From NCBI GenBank assembly GCA_964369525.1, contig CAYJEW010000001.1:1-64000 (forward strand): a DNA stretch of 64,000 nt, read 5' to 3'. Below are positions 17,081 through 25,154 of this stretch, piece after piece. Every line of letters starts with the position of its first letter. Positions within the stretch are counted from its first letter, which is position 1. The position numbers were made by a program, and so were the translations under genes. A model generated the notes under the pieces. It searched no databases. It was not told the origin of the DNA and saw only the letters and a list, made by a program, of their open reading frames with translations. The stretch is from JAAYCI01 sp964369525 (GTDB lineage: Bacteria > Bacillota > Clostridia > Oscillospirales > Ruminococcaceae).

Positions 17081-18318
17081 TGGCACACACACTTATTGAA
17101 AAAATTATTATGCGCAACACAGGCGAGCAAAACCTCTCGCCCGGCGACATAGTGGTTACAAAGCCAAACGCACTTATGATACACGACATTTTTGTGCCGT
17201 TTGTGGCCGAAAAATTTAAGCAGATGGGCTTTACCAAGCTGCACAACCCCGACAGCGTTGTGCTTATATACGACCACCTTGTGCCGGCCGCCACGGCAGA
17301 CGACATCCGCCACTTTAAAATAGGCGATGAGTTTGCGGCGCAGTACGGCATAAAAAATGTACACCGCGCCGACGGCATCTGCCACCAGCTTATGGTAGAG
17401 GGCGGGTATGTTAAGCCGGGGGATGTTGCATTTGGTACCGATTCTCACACAACCACCTACGGTGCGCTGGGGGCTTTTTCCACAGGCATAGGCTATACAG
17501 AGATGGCCGCAGTGCTCGGCAGTGGCGAGCTGTGGGTGCGTGTGCCGCACACCATTAGGGTAGAGGTGGAGGGTAGCCTTGCGCCGAATGTATCGGCAAA
17601 GGATATTATTCTCACACTGCTTGGAGATATTGGCGCCGACGGCGCTGTGTACGCAGCTTTGGAGTTTGGCGGTAGCACTGTACAGCAGATGAGCCTTGCC
17701 AGCCGCATGGTTATTGCAAACATGGCGGTGGAGGCAGGTGCAAAATGCGCTGTATTTTGCGCCGACGAAAAGGCCTTGGAATATTGCGGCGGCCAAAGCG
17801 GCGCTGCAATGCTGCAGCCCGACGAGAGCGCAGCCTACAGCCAAGTTTTGCGCTATAACGCAGCAGAGCTAAAGCCAATGGTGGCCTGCCCCTCGCAGGT
17901 AGATAACGTAAAACCGGCAGAAGAGCTGCTTGGCACAAAGCTAGACCAAGTATTTATAGGTAGTTGTACCAACGGCCGCCTGGAAGACCTAGCCGCAGCC
18001 GCCGAAATACTAAAAGGCAAAAAAGTATCGCCGTTTTTGCGCCTTATTGTTACGCCGGCCAGCCGCGGCGTGTATCAGCAGGCGGCGCAAAGCGGCATAC
18101 TGCAGCAGCTAATTGAGGCAGGCGCAACCGTAACCCTGCCGGGCTGTGGGCTGTGCTGTGGGCGCAGCGGCGGCATAATGGCAAGCGGCGAGGCAGTACT
18201 TGCCACAAACAACCGCAACTTTATGGGCCGCATGGGCGACGCTTCCGTGCAGATATACCTATCTTCGCCACAACTTGCCGCCGCAAGCGCCATTGCAGGC
18301 GAGATAGCACTACCGTAG
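17077..18318 (+). CDS. LeuC/DmdA-like dehydratase large subunit
   Basis: This 413-residue iron-sulfur subunit of the same hydro-lyase has a canonical cluster set: FIGSCTNGRLEDL (about 300) and LPGCGLCCGRSGG (about 360), plus GTDSHTTTYGALGAF near 121-135. It pairs with the overlapping small-subunit gene to form an isopropylmalate-, homoaconitate- or 2,3-dimethylmalate-dehydratase-like enzyme. The GLCCGRSGG ending resembles DmdA-type members from memory. Leucine-pathway neighbours are absent, which favours a catabolic substrate. Both this and the fusion protein carry complete cysteine sets, so two related dehydratases probably act on different substrates. Confidence 0.92.
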   Translation: MMAHTLIEKIIMRNTGEQNLSPGDIVVTKPNALMIHDIFVPFVAEKFKQMGFTKLHNPDSVVLIYDHLVPAATADDIRHFKIGDEFAAQYGIKNVHRADGICHQLMVEGGYVKPGDVAFGTDSHTTTYGALGAFSTGIGYTEMAAVLGSGELWVRVPHTIRVEVEGSLAPNVSAKDIILTLLGDIGADGAVYAALEFGGSTVQQMSLASRMVIANMAVEAGAKCAVFCADEKALEYCGGQSGAAMLQPDESAAYSQVLRYNAAELKPMVACPSQVDNVKPAEELLGTKLDQVFIGSCTNGRLEDLAAAAEILKGKKVSPFLRLIVTPASRGVYQQAAQSGILQQLIEAGATVTLPGCGLCCGRSGGIMASGEAVLATNNRNFMGRMGDASVQIYLSSPQLAAASAIAGEIALP

Positions 18319-18353
18319 CATAGTTTTACAAAAACGCCCTAAAAGGAGCATTT

Positions 18354-18623
18354 ATGTATAAAAAACAGGTAGAGATAAAAAACCCCACAGGCCTACACGC
18401 GCGCCCTGCTTCTGATTTTGTAAACACAGCCTCGCGCTTTGCCTCCCACGTTACCATTAGGCCGATACAAGAGGCGAACGCCGCCAACGCAAAATCGATG
18501 GTAATGCTGCTATCTTTGGGCATAAATCGTGGCATGACGGTAGAACTTTGTGCCGAAGGGCCAGACGAGCAGCAAGCGGTGGAAACGCTGGCAGAGCTTA
18601 TACTAAGCTGCTTTGGCGAGTAG
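18354..18623 (+). CDS. HPr-like phosphocarrier protein
   Basis: This 89-residue HPr-fold protein has active-site His15 in GLHARPA and the regulatory Ser at 48 in NAKSMVMLLSLG, matching His15 and Ser46 of Bacillus HPr. It could carry phosphate from enzyme I to PTS transporters, and act in carbon control once phosphorylated on Ser by HPr kinase. No other PTS gene lies in the window. It sits 35 bases after the dehydratase pair and ahead of a dehydroquinate dehydratase gene, so it may be a second, operon-specific HPr or Crh-like regulator (Crh lacks the His, which is present here). AAAGGAG precedes the start. Confidence 0.9.
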   Translation: MYKKQVEIKNPTGLHARPASDFVNTASRFASHVTIRPIQEANAANAKSMVMLLSLGINRGMTVELCAEGPDEQQAVETLAELILSCFGE

Positions 18624-18668
18624 AGCAATTATTATGTGGCAATCGCCACCGCAAAGGACGCAAAACCC

Positions 18669-19451
18669 ATGAGCAAAAACAGCAAAACAGTAAAAATAGG
18701 TAGCCTTGTGCTAGGGCAGGGGCGGCCTGTTTTGTGCGCCAGCCTTGGGGCCAAAACCGCGAAAGAGTTAAAACTGCAAGCAGAGCTTGCAGCCAAAGGC
18801 CCTGCACAAATTTTAGAGATACGCGCCGATGTGTTGCAAGCCAAAAATATAGAGCAGCAGGCGCTTAGTGCGCTGCGCCTAGTGCAAAAGCAGGCGCAGG
18901 GCAAGCCACTTTTGTTTACATGGCAGCCCCAAGAGGGCGAGCTTTCAGACCCTGAATTTATGCAAAGCTATATGCGGCTAAACCGCACCATAATGCAAAC
19001 GCGCGCTGTGGATATTATAGACATTGCGCTGCCGCAAGACACAGCCGTGGCAGAAATTATGGCGCAGGCGGCGCTGATGTATGGCACGCGGCTAATGTTT
19101 TCGTACCACAACTTTGCCGCAGCGCCAACTAAAAAAGAATCGCTGGAGCTGCTTTTGCAGATGAACAGCCTTGGCGCAAAACTTGTAAAGCTTGCCGCAA
19201 CCCCAAAAAACGCCGCACAAACGCTGGCCATGCTATCTGCGGCCGAGCGCTATGCAAGCAAAAAAAACACAGCCCCCGCCACCGTAGTGCCAATGGGCAA
19301 GGCGGGGTATGCGGGGCGCATTGCCGCTTTAGGCTTTGGCTCGGCCATAGCCTACGGCCATGTGGGCGCGCCGCTTGCGCCACACCAGCCGCATATAGAC
19401 ACGCTGGCAGCGGCCATAGATGCGCTGTACCCGGCGCCGCAACCCGAATAG
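18669..19451 (+). CDS. aroD: Type I 3-dehydroquinate dehydratase
   Basis: This 260-residue class I aldolase-fold enzyme dehydrates 3-dehydroquinate to 3-dehydroshikimate. The Schiff-base Lys is in AKLVKLAATP, the catalytic His in MFSYHNF, and the substrate-binding EIRADVL lies in the N-terminal third. The closing QPHIDTL region fits AroD. A GTG at 18636 is in frame, but the ATG at 18669 has AAAGGA ten bases upstream and the better N-terminus. As the last gene of an operon with aconitase-family enzymes and HPr it may serve hydroaromatic (quinate/shikimate) breakdown instead of synthesis; no other shikimate gene is near. That is inference. Confidence 0.9.
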   Translation: MSKNSKTVKIGSLVLGQGRPVLCASLGAKTAKELKLQAELAAKGPAQILEIRADVLQAKNIEQQALSALRLVQKQAQGKPLLFTWQPQEGELSDPEFMQSYMRLNRTIMQTRAVDIIDIALPQDTAVAEIMAQAALMYGTRLMFSYHNFAAAPTKKESLELLLQMNSLGAKLVKLAATPKNAAQTLAMLSAAERYASKKNTAPATVVPMGKAGYAGRIAALGFGSAIAYGHVGAPLAPHQPHIDTLAAAIDALYPAPQPE

Positions 19452-19630
19452 CCTTTAATAGCGCTTAAAGTGCCAAAAAGCAAAGCTAAAAGCTTAAGAA
19501 CACCGCCCAAAATACAGCGCAAGCAGTGCAAGCGCACCGCCAAAAGATGTCGTTCACAGGCGATGTGTATTCATTAAGCGATTAACGCAGAAGCCACAGC
19601 CACTGCCCCACAAAATACAGGTAATATATT

Positions 19631-19659
19631 AGCCCCCCTTGCAATTTGCAAGGGGGGCT
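19631..19659. terminator. Strong hairpin between convergent operons
   Basis: Perfect 14-base arms (19631-19644 and 19646-19659), rich in GC at the base. Neither side has a clean T run, so this is a terminator by position: it lies between the converging aroD and BMP-transporter operons. Confidence 0.6.
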
Positions 19660-19662
19660 ACG

Positions 19663-20658
19663 TTATCGCTCTTCTCTAAAGTAGTTTGTACCACAGCTTT
19701 TTGGCTGCGAGCGCTCTCGGCTTTGCCGTATACTGGTAAAAATAAGTACTACAACAGTAGCCACAAACGGCACGGCGTCGTACACCTGCGTTGGCAAAAA
19801 GCTAATTGGCAGGTAAAAGCGCAGTACCGTAAGCCCACCAAATAGTAGCGAGCCCCACAGCGCCCTAAGCGGGCTCCACGCCGCAAAAATTACCAGCGCA
19901 ACGGCTATCCAGCCGCGGCCGCCCACGCTGTTGTGCACCCATGTGCCGGAGGTGCGCACCATGGTAACATACATGCCGCCCAGCCCGCATATGCCGCCGC
20001 CTATGCAGGTGGCAAGGTATTTGTACAGCGTTACGTTAATGCCGGCGGCGTCTGCGGTGGCAGGCTCTTCGCCCACAGCACGCAGGTTTAGCCCTTTGCG
20101 GCTTCGGTTTAAAAACCAAGCGGTGAAAACCGCCAAAATCACAGCTGCATACACAAGAAAGTCGTAGCTAAACAGTAGCTGGCCTATGTACGGAATGTCG
20201 GACAGCACAGGTATATCTATACCCAAAAATAAAGCCTTTGTGCCCTCGCTCACCGTGGCGTATCCGCCTGCGCTTTGGCCCAGCAGCTCGCCCACAAAAT
20301 TGCCAAGCCCAACACCGAATATGGTAAGCGTAAGGCCGGTTACGTTTTGGTTTGCCCTAAATGTAACGGTTACAACCGAGTAGATAAGCCCGCCCAGCGC
20401 ACCTGCCAAAAACCCCATAATAACCGACAAAGCAACAGTGACATATGGGTTTGCCGCAGCGCCGGCGGCGTTTTCGTAAATCCACGCAGCCGATATGCTG
20501 GCCGCAGCGCCCATAAACATCATTCCCTCAACACCAAGGTTAAGGTTACCGCTTTTTTGGGTGATAATCTCGCCCACAGTAGCGAATAAAAGCGGTGTTG
20601 CGGCAAAAACTGCTGCATTTAAAAACAGCACAGCATGCATTATAATATTGTTATCCAC
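19663..20658 (-). CDS. BMP-type ABC transporter permease 2 (YufQ-like)
   Basis: This 331-residue BPD_transp_2 family permease has about eight to ten membrane segments. Recognisable parts are TPLLFATVGEIITQKSGNLNLGVEGMMFMGA at the start and AVGEEPATADAAGINV in the middle, both typical of the second permease of guanosine/nucleoside or general purine ABC importers. It starts eight bases inside the end of the first permease gene. It forms a heterodimeric channel with the product of 20651-21766. Confidence 0.92.
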   Translation of the reverse strand: MDNNIIMHAVLFLNAAVFAATPLLFATVGEIITQKSGNLNLGVEGMMFMGAAASISAAWIYENAAGAAANPYVTVALSVIMGFLAGALGGLIYSVVTVTFRANQNVTGLTLTIFGVGLGNFVGELLGQSAGGYATVSEGTKALFLGIDIPVLSDIPYIGQLLFSYDFLVYAAVILAVFTAWFLNRSRKGLNLRAVGEEPATADAAGINVTLYKYLATCIGGGICGLGGMYVTMVRTSGTWVHNSVGGRGWIAVALVIFAAWSPLRALWGSLLFGGLTVLRFYLPISFLPTQVYDAVPFVATVVVLIFTSIRQSRERSQPKSCGTNYFREER

Positions 20659-21766
20659 TGGGCACCTCCTTGCGAGAGCGCCAGATAACTCGGTAGCTTA
20701 AAAAGAACTCGCACGCCAGCATAAAAAACAGTATAAGCCCCGTTATAATCTCGGCCGCAGATGATGGTATTTTGTATATGGTTTGAATGGAGTTAGAGCC
20801 TTTTTGCAACACCGCCAAAAACAGCGATATTAAAATCATTATTGCGGGGTTAAGCTTTGCAAGCCATGCCACCGTTATGGCGGTGAAACCAACGCCGCCG
20901 GTAACCGTTTCCGATAATGTGTAGTTGGCCCCGGCCACGGTAAAGTAGCCCGCCAGCCCACAAATGGCCCCCGATATAAACATGGTGCGCACCACAATGC
21001 GGCCCACGTTCATTCCGGCGTAGCGCGCGGTGGGCTCGCTTTCGCCCACAACGGTAATCTCGTAGCCTTGGCGGCTTTTGTTAATGTATATATACACCGC
21101 CACCACAAGTACCAATGCCGCAATCCAGCCAATGTGCACGCCAAAAACCTTGGGTAGGCGGGCCGCCTCGTTGAATATTGCAATTATAGGGAAGCCCATC
21201 TGCCTAGGGTCTCGCCAGGGCCCGTTTTGGAAATAACGCACAACCTCCAGCGCAATGTAGTTTAGCATAAGGGTAAACAGCGTTTCGTTTGTACCCCATT
21301 TTGCCTTAAACACCGCAGGGATAACCCCCCAAAGGCCGCCTGCCAGCGCCGAGGCGATACACATGATAATAAGCAGCAAAAAGCTAGGTATATTTTCGTA
21401 CTGAAACAGCGCAAAATAGCTTGCCACAATTGCGCCCATAATAATTTGGCCTTCTGCGCCTATGTTCCAAAAGCGCATTTTAAAGGCAATGCCTATGCCA
21501 AGGCCTGTAATAAGTAGGGGGATGGCTATGCGCACCGTTTCTTGTAGGGCAATGGTTGTACCCAGCGCACCTGTTAGCATGTCGCGGTACACGGCGGCGG
21601 GGTTGTGCCCTAAAAACAGTATCAATATGGCCCCAACCAGCAATGCCCCCACAAAAGCGCCTATGCGCACCAGCATAGCTGTGCGGCGAGACACCCCCTC
21701 GCGCTTTACAATACGCACCAGCGGCTGGTTTGTGCGCCCTACCGAGGTGGAAAGCTGACCGTTCAT
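20651..21766 (-). CDS. BMP-type ABC transporter permease 1 (YufP-like)
   Basis: This 371-residue membrane protein of the BPD_transp_2 family begins with a cytoplasmic stretch of about 25 residues. Several helices follow, with FRMRFWNIGAEGQ-like sequence (here FKMRFWNIGAEGQIIMGA) and VVGESEPTARYAGMNV. These motifs mark the first permease of nucleoside/purine importers such as YufP. Its start overlaps the ATPase stop (ATGA). Confidence 0.92.
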   Translation of the reverse strand: MNGQLSTSVGRTNQPLVRIVKREGVSRRTAMLVRIGAFVGALLVGAILILFLGHNPAAVYRDMLTGALGTTIALQETVRIAIPLLITGLGIGIAFKMRFWNIGAEGQIIMGAIVASYFALFQYENIPSFLLLIIMCIASALAGGLWGVIPAVFKAKWGTNETLFTLMLNYIALEVVRYFQNGPWRDPRQMGFPIIAIFNEAARLPKVFGVHIGWIAALVLVVAVYIYINKSRQGYEITVVGESEPTARYAGMNVGRIVVRTMFISGAICGLAGYFTVAGANYTLSETVTGGVGFTAITVAWLAKLNPAIMILISLFLAVLQKGSNSIQTIYKIPSSAAEIITGLILFFMLACEFFLSYRVIWRSRKEVPSG

Positions 21767-23313
21767 GCCATCACCTCCTCGTGCTGTGTATCTCGAATTT
21801 TAGTCATAAGTAGGCCAATTTCATTTTTTGTTGTGGTGCGCGCGTCTACAATGCCGCTTACCTGCCCTGCGCACAGCACCAAAATGCGGTCGCACAGCTC
21901 CAGCAAAACGTCTAGGTCTTCGCCCACAAACAGCACCCCAACGCCGTTTTGCTTCTGCTCGTTTAGCAAATCGTACACGGTGTGCGAGGAGTTAATGTCT
22001 AGCCCGCGCACGGGGTATGCCACCATAAGTACGTTTGGCTCGCTTGCAATCTCGCGCCCTAAAAGCACCTTCTGCACATTGCCGCCCGACAGCCGCCGAA
22101 CCATGGCGTGTGTGCCGGGCGTTACAATCTCCAGCCGCTGTATAAGCTGCTGCGCCAGCTCTTTTGGGCTCTTGCGATCCACAAAAAAGCCATTGCCCGA
22201 GCTGTAGGTTTTAAGCATCATGTTGTCTACAATGTCAAGTGAGGCCACAAGCCCCATGCCAAGGCGGTCTTCCGGCACAAAGCCCAGCTTTATGCCTTTT
22301 TTGCGCACCGCATCGGGCGCAATGCCGGCCAGTTGGTGGGCTGCGCCTTGCTCGTCGGTGTAGGTAATACTGCCACCAGATATCGGGTAAAGGCCGTTCA
22401 GCGCCTCGCACAGCTCTTTTTGGCCGCTACCGGCAATGCCCGCCACGCCCAGTATCTCGCCGCTGTTAATGCTAAATGAAACATCGGTTAAAGCCGGTGT
22501 GCCGTCGGGGCTTTGGCAGCAAAGCCCGCTCACCTGTAGCAATGCGCGCCCCTCTTCGGCATCGGGGCGGCTAACCTGCAGGTTAACCTCACGCCCCACC
22601 ATGGCCTGCGTAAGCGAGTGCACGCTAGCCTCGGCGGTGTTCACTGTGCCTGCGCTCTCGCCCTTGCGTAAAATGCTTACCCTGTCGGATATGCTAAGCA
22701 CTTCGTTTAGCTTGTGAGTAATTATGATAATTGCCTTACCGTCGTTTTTCATGTTTCGCAACACGGCAAAAAGCCGCTCGGTTTCCTGTGGGGTAAGCAC
22801 GGCGGTTGGCTCATCTAATATAAGGGTGTTTGCACCACGGTACAGCACCTTTACAATCTCAACAGTCTGCTTTTCGCTAACAGACATGTCGTATATTTTC
22901 TTGTTAGGGTCTATCAAAAAACCATACCGCTGCGAAATTTCGGTAATTTCGCGGGCTAGCTGTGCGCGGTTTATGCGCATGGTACCATCTAGGCCAAGAA
23001 TAATATTTTCGGCCGCAGTAAGTATATCCACCAGCTTGAAGTGCTGGTGAATCATGCCTATGCCAAGGTTGTACGCGTCTTTTGGCGAACGAATAACAAC
23101 CTGCTTACCATCCACAAAAATCTCCCCTGCGTCGGGGTAGTAGATGCCGGCAAGCATGTTCATAAGGGTAGTTTTGCCGCTGCCGTTTTCGCCCAGCAGC
23201 GCAAGCACCTCGCCACGGTGCACATTTAAGCTCACGTTGCTATTGGCACGCACGGTGCCAAAGCTTTTTGTAATGTTTTGCATGTTTATGGCATGCTGTA
23301 CATTTTGTTGCAT
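21763..23313 (-). CDS. BMP-type ABC transporter ATPase, two domains (YufO-like)
   Basis: This 516-residue ATPase has two fused nucleotide-binding domains. The first is complete, with Walker A GENGSGKTT, signature VSEKQTVEI-type and Walker B LILDEPTAVL. The second has the degenerate Walker A GIAGSGQKEL and signature LSGGNVQK, as in RbsA and YufO. It would energise uptake of nucleosides or purine bases through the two downstream permeases. The later Walker B reads VLMVAYPVRGLD, a usual degeneration in this subfamily. Confidence 0.93.
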   Translation of the reverse strand: MQQNVQHAINMQNITKSFGTVRANSNVSLNVHRGEVLALLGENGSGKTTLMNMLAGIYYPDAGEIFVDGKQVVIRSPKDAYNLGIGMIHQHFKLVDILTAAENIILGLDGTMRINRAQLAREITEISQRYGFLIDPNKKIYDMSVSEKQTVEIVKVLYRGANTLILDEPTAVLTPQETERLFAVLRNMKNDGKAIIIITHKLNEVLSISDRVSILRKGESAGTVNTAEASVHSLTQAMVGREVNLQVSRPDAEEGRALLQVSGLCCQSPDGTPALTDVSFSINSGEILGVAGIAGSGQKELCEALNGLYPISGGSITYTDEQGAAHQLAGIAPDAVRKKGIKLGFVPEDRLGMGLVASLDIVDNMMLKTYSSGNGFFVDRKSPKELAQQLIQRLEIVTPGTHAMVRRLSGGNVQKVLLGREIASEPNVLMVAYPVRGLDINSSHTVYDLLNEQKQNGVGVLFVGEDLDVLLELCDRILVLCAGQVSGIVDARTTTKNEIGLLMTKIRDTQHEEVMA

Positions 23314-23390
23314 AATAAGGTTTCACCCCTTGATGTGTTGGCTTTTTGCTCGGCATGGCGAAGGGCTGAAAAAATCCATGCACAGTTTTA

Positions 23391-23429
23391 AGAAAAACGG
23401 GCGGTGGCTTTATAATGGGCCACCGCCCG
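23391..23429 (-). terminator. Intra-operon hairpin between the BMP lipoprotein and ATPase genes
   Basis: On the minus strand an 11-base perfect GC-rich stem (arms 23398-23408 and 23419-23429) is followed by TTTTTCTT. Partial termination here would make more binding protein than transporter, a usual arrangement in ABC operons. Confidence 0.8.
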
Positions 23430-23462
23430 CATACTGGTAATGCTTGCCGATAATAGTTAGGC

Positions 23463-24689
23463 TTATTCTACTACGGTAATGCCTTCTAGGTACTGTACGT
23501 TGAAGGCAGGTGCCGACATTTCAACCGACTCTTCAAAAACAGAGCTCTCGTCTTCAAATGTGAAGATAACGTCGCCATCAAAGTTGGTAATAGCAGCGGG
23601 GTTGCCCTCGCCGTCTACCAAAGCGCCGCTAAAGATTTGCATGCCGTCCATAATTTCGGCAGCGGCAGCGTCCAGAGCTTCTTGAGTGCCCTCGGCTGCA
23701 ATGGTGGTGTTAAGAGGCGATAGGTATGCAGCGCCGGTGTCAAGGCCTTCGCTCCAGTCCATATCAATGGGGGTGCCGTCGATAAGGCTTTGTACGGCAT
23801 AGGTCATGTAGATGCCCCAGTTAATGCGAGCGCTAAGTAGCGATGCGTTAGGAGCAGCGGTGGTCATGTCGTTGTTGTAGCCAACATGGAACACGCCGTT
23901 ACGCTCTGCAACGGTAGCAGGAGCTACGTTGTCGGAGTGTTGAGAGATAACGCCTGCGCCGCGGTCAATCAGGGTTTGGGCAGCTGCGGTTTCTTTTTCG
24001 GTGTCGCCCCAGCTGTCGATGTAAAGAACATCCATGGTAACCTCAGGGTACACGCTTTGTGCGCCAAGGTAGAAAGCGCTAAGGCCGCTGATAACTTCGG
24101 CGAATGCAAATGCGCCAATGTAGCCAAGCTGCGGGTTGCCAATTTCAAGGGCTTTCATGCCTGCGGCAACGCCTGCAAGGTAGCGGGCTTCGTGGATACG
24201 TGCAAAGTAGTTGTGCATGTTGTCTAGGCCGGCAAAGTGTGCGCCTGTGCCTGTAGCATGGCAGAACTGCACGTCGGGGTACTGCGCTGCAAACTCAGCA
24301 ACAGTGGGGCCGTAGCCAAAGCTGGTAGCAAAGATGATTTGGCAGCCGGCTTCTACCAGCTCTTGAATAGCGTCGCTGGTTGCTGCGGGGTCTGAGTCTT
24401 CCACGTTAAATTTAGGAATGTACTGCTCTTCCGAAAGGCCCAGCTCTTCCAGCATGTAGCGCACGCCAAGGTCGTGGTTGTATGTGTAGCCTTGGTCTGC
24501 TGGGTCTAGAATGTGTACAACGCCGATAAGCAGGTCTTCTTTGGCAACGCCGCCTGTAGCCATAGCGTCCGAAGCTGCGCCCGAAGCTGCGCCAGATGCT
24601 GCAGCCGAGCTTGCAGGTGTGCTTGTGCAGCCTGCCAGCAGAGCCAGAGCAAGTGTAAGAGCCAGAACAATTGTAAGAACTTTTTTCAT
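23463..24689 (-). CDS. BMP family nucleoside/purine-binding lipoprotein
   Basis: This 408-residue basic membrane protein family lipoprotein (lipobox LLAGCTS) has a Ser/Ala-rich linker of about 25 residues and a periplasmic-binding fold. Key pieces are LLIGVVHILDPADQGYTYNHDLG, IIFATSFGYGPTV and VISQHSDNVAPATVAE. Family members bind purine nucleosides such as guanosine or adenosine. The start at 24689 has GGAGGG eight bases upstream; the in-frame ATG at 24713 would put extra basic residues ahead of the signal peptide. It heads the operon and has a long structured leader. Nearby xpt and xanthine dehydrogenase-type genes fit a purine substrate, although the specificity is inferred. Confidence 0.9.
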   Translation of the reverse strand: MKKVLTIVLALTLALALLAGCTSTPASSAAASGAASGAASDAMATGGVAKEDLLIGVVHILDPADQGYTYNHDLGVRYMLEELGLSEEQYIPKFNVEDSDPAATSDAIQELVEAGCQIIFATSFGYGPTVAEFAAQYPDVQFCHATGTGAHFAGLDNMHNYFARIHEARYLAGVAAGMKALEIGNPQLGYIGAFAFAEVISGLSAFYLGAQSVYPEVTMDVLYIDSWGDTEKETAAAQTLIDRGAGVISQHSDNVAPATVAERNGVFHVGYNNDMTTAAPNASLLSARINWGIYMTYAVQSLIDGTPIDMDWSEGLDTGAAYLSPLNTTIAAEGTQEALDAAAAEIMDGMQIFSGALVDGEGNPAAITNFDGDVIFTFEDESSVFEESVEMSAPAFNVQYLEGITVVE

Positions 24690-24880
24690 ATGTGCCCTCC
24701 TTTTTGTACCCAAAAGCTCCCTATTGCGGTTTCACAAGGCAGGCGCAAGGGAGTAAAGCGCGTTGCCATGTTTTTTTTATTAACCAAACGGGAGGTTTGC
24801 TGTTTTTTGCGGTGTAGCCGCAAGACACATGAGCTTAGCAGCAAGCCACCCGACGTGGCCGTAAAATAAAACGCACTATT
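24690..24880 (-). promoter_or_regulatory. Structured 5' leader of the BMP operon
   Basis: About 185 bases separate the predicted transcription start from the start codon. Three hairpins follow one another on the minus strand: GCCAC/GTGGC (24845-24859), TTGCGG/CCGCAA (24807-24823) and CAAAC/GTTTG (24785-24799), then an A-rich tract. It does not match the purine, preQ1 or guanidine riboswitch cores I know. A regulatory RNA is possible, but this is inference. Confidence 0.4.
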
Positions 24881-24910
24881 ATCATACCACGCATTGTAGC
24901 TGTAATACAA
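24881..24910 (-). promoter_or_regulatory. Predicted promoter of the BMP transporter operon
   Basis: On the minus strand, TTGTAT (24905-24910), an 18-base spacer and TATGAT (24881-24886). The remaining stretch 24911-25154 shows only the argF-side hairpin. Confidence 0.5.
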
Positions 24911-25038
24911 TTATAAAACTTCACAAAATTTATTTTATTTTTAAAATATTTGGCTATATATACGGGTCACTGAAAAACCTACAAAACGCACTGATATTTA
25001 TTATATGCAAAGTCAGCATAATTGCCGCCAATACAACC

Positions 25039-25075
25039 ACAAAACCCACACAGGCGCAGCCCATATGGGTTTTGT
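25039..25075 (-). terminator. Possible terminator of the arginine operon
   Basis: Ten-base perfect arms ACAAAACCCA and TGGGTTTTGT, with T-rich sequence at the 3' side on the minus strand, lie about 80 bases after the argF stop. Confidence 0.5.
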
Positions 25076-25154
25076 GTAAAGATTTGTGTAGAGTATAGCA
25101 TGCAGATTGTAGAGAATAGTGCATGATAGGCGGCCTTGAGCTGTAGTTGCAATC

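Noticed and set aside
16849..17844. Minus-strand frame of 331 codons opposite the LeuD/LeuC genes
   Set aside because: It is rich in Cys, His and Tyr, overlaps two clear genes and has no start signal or domain.
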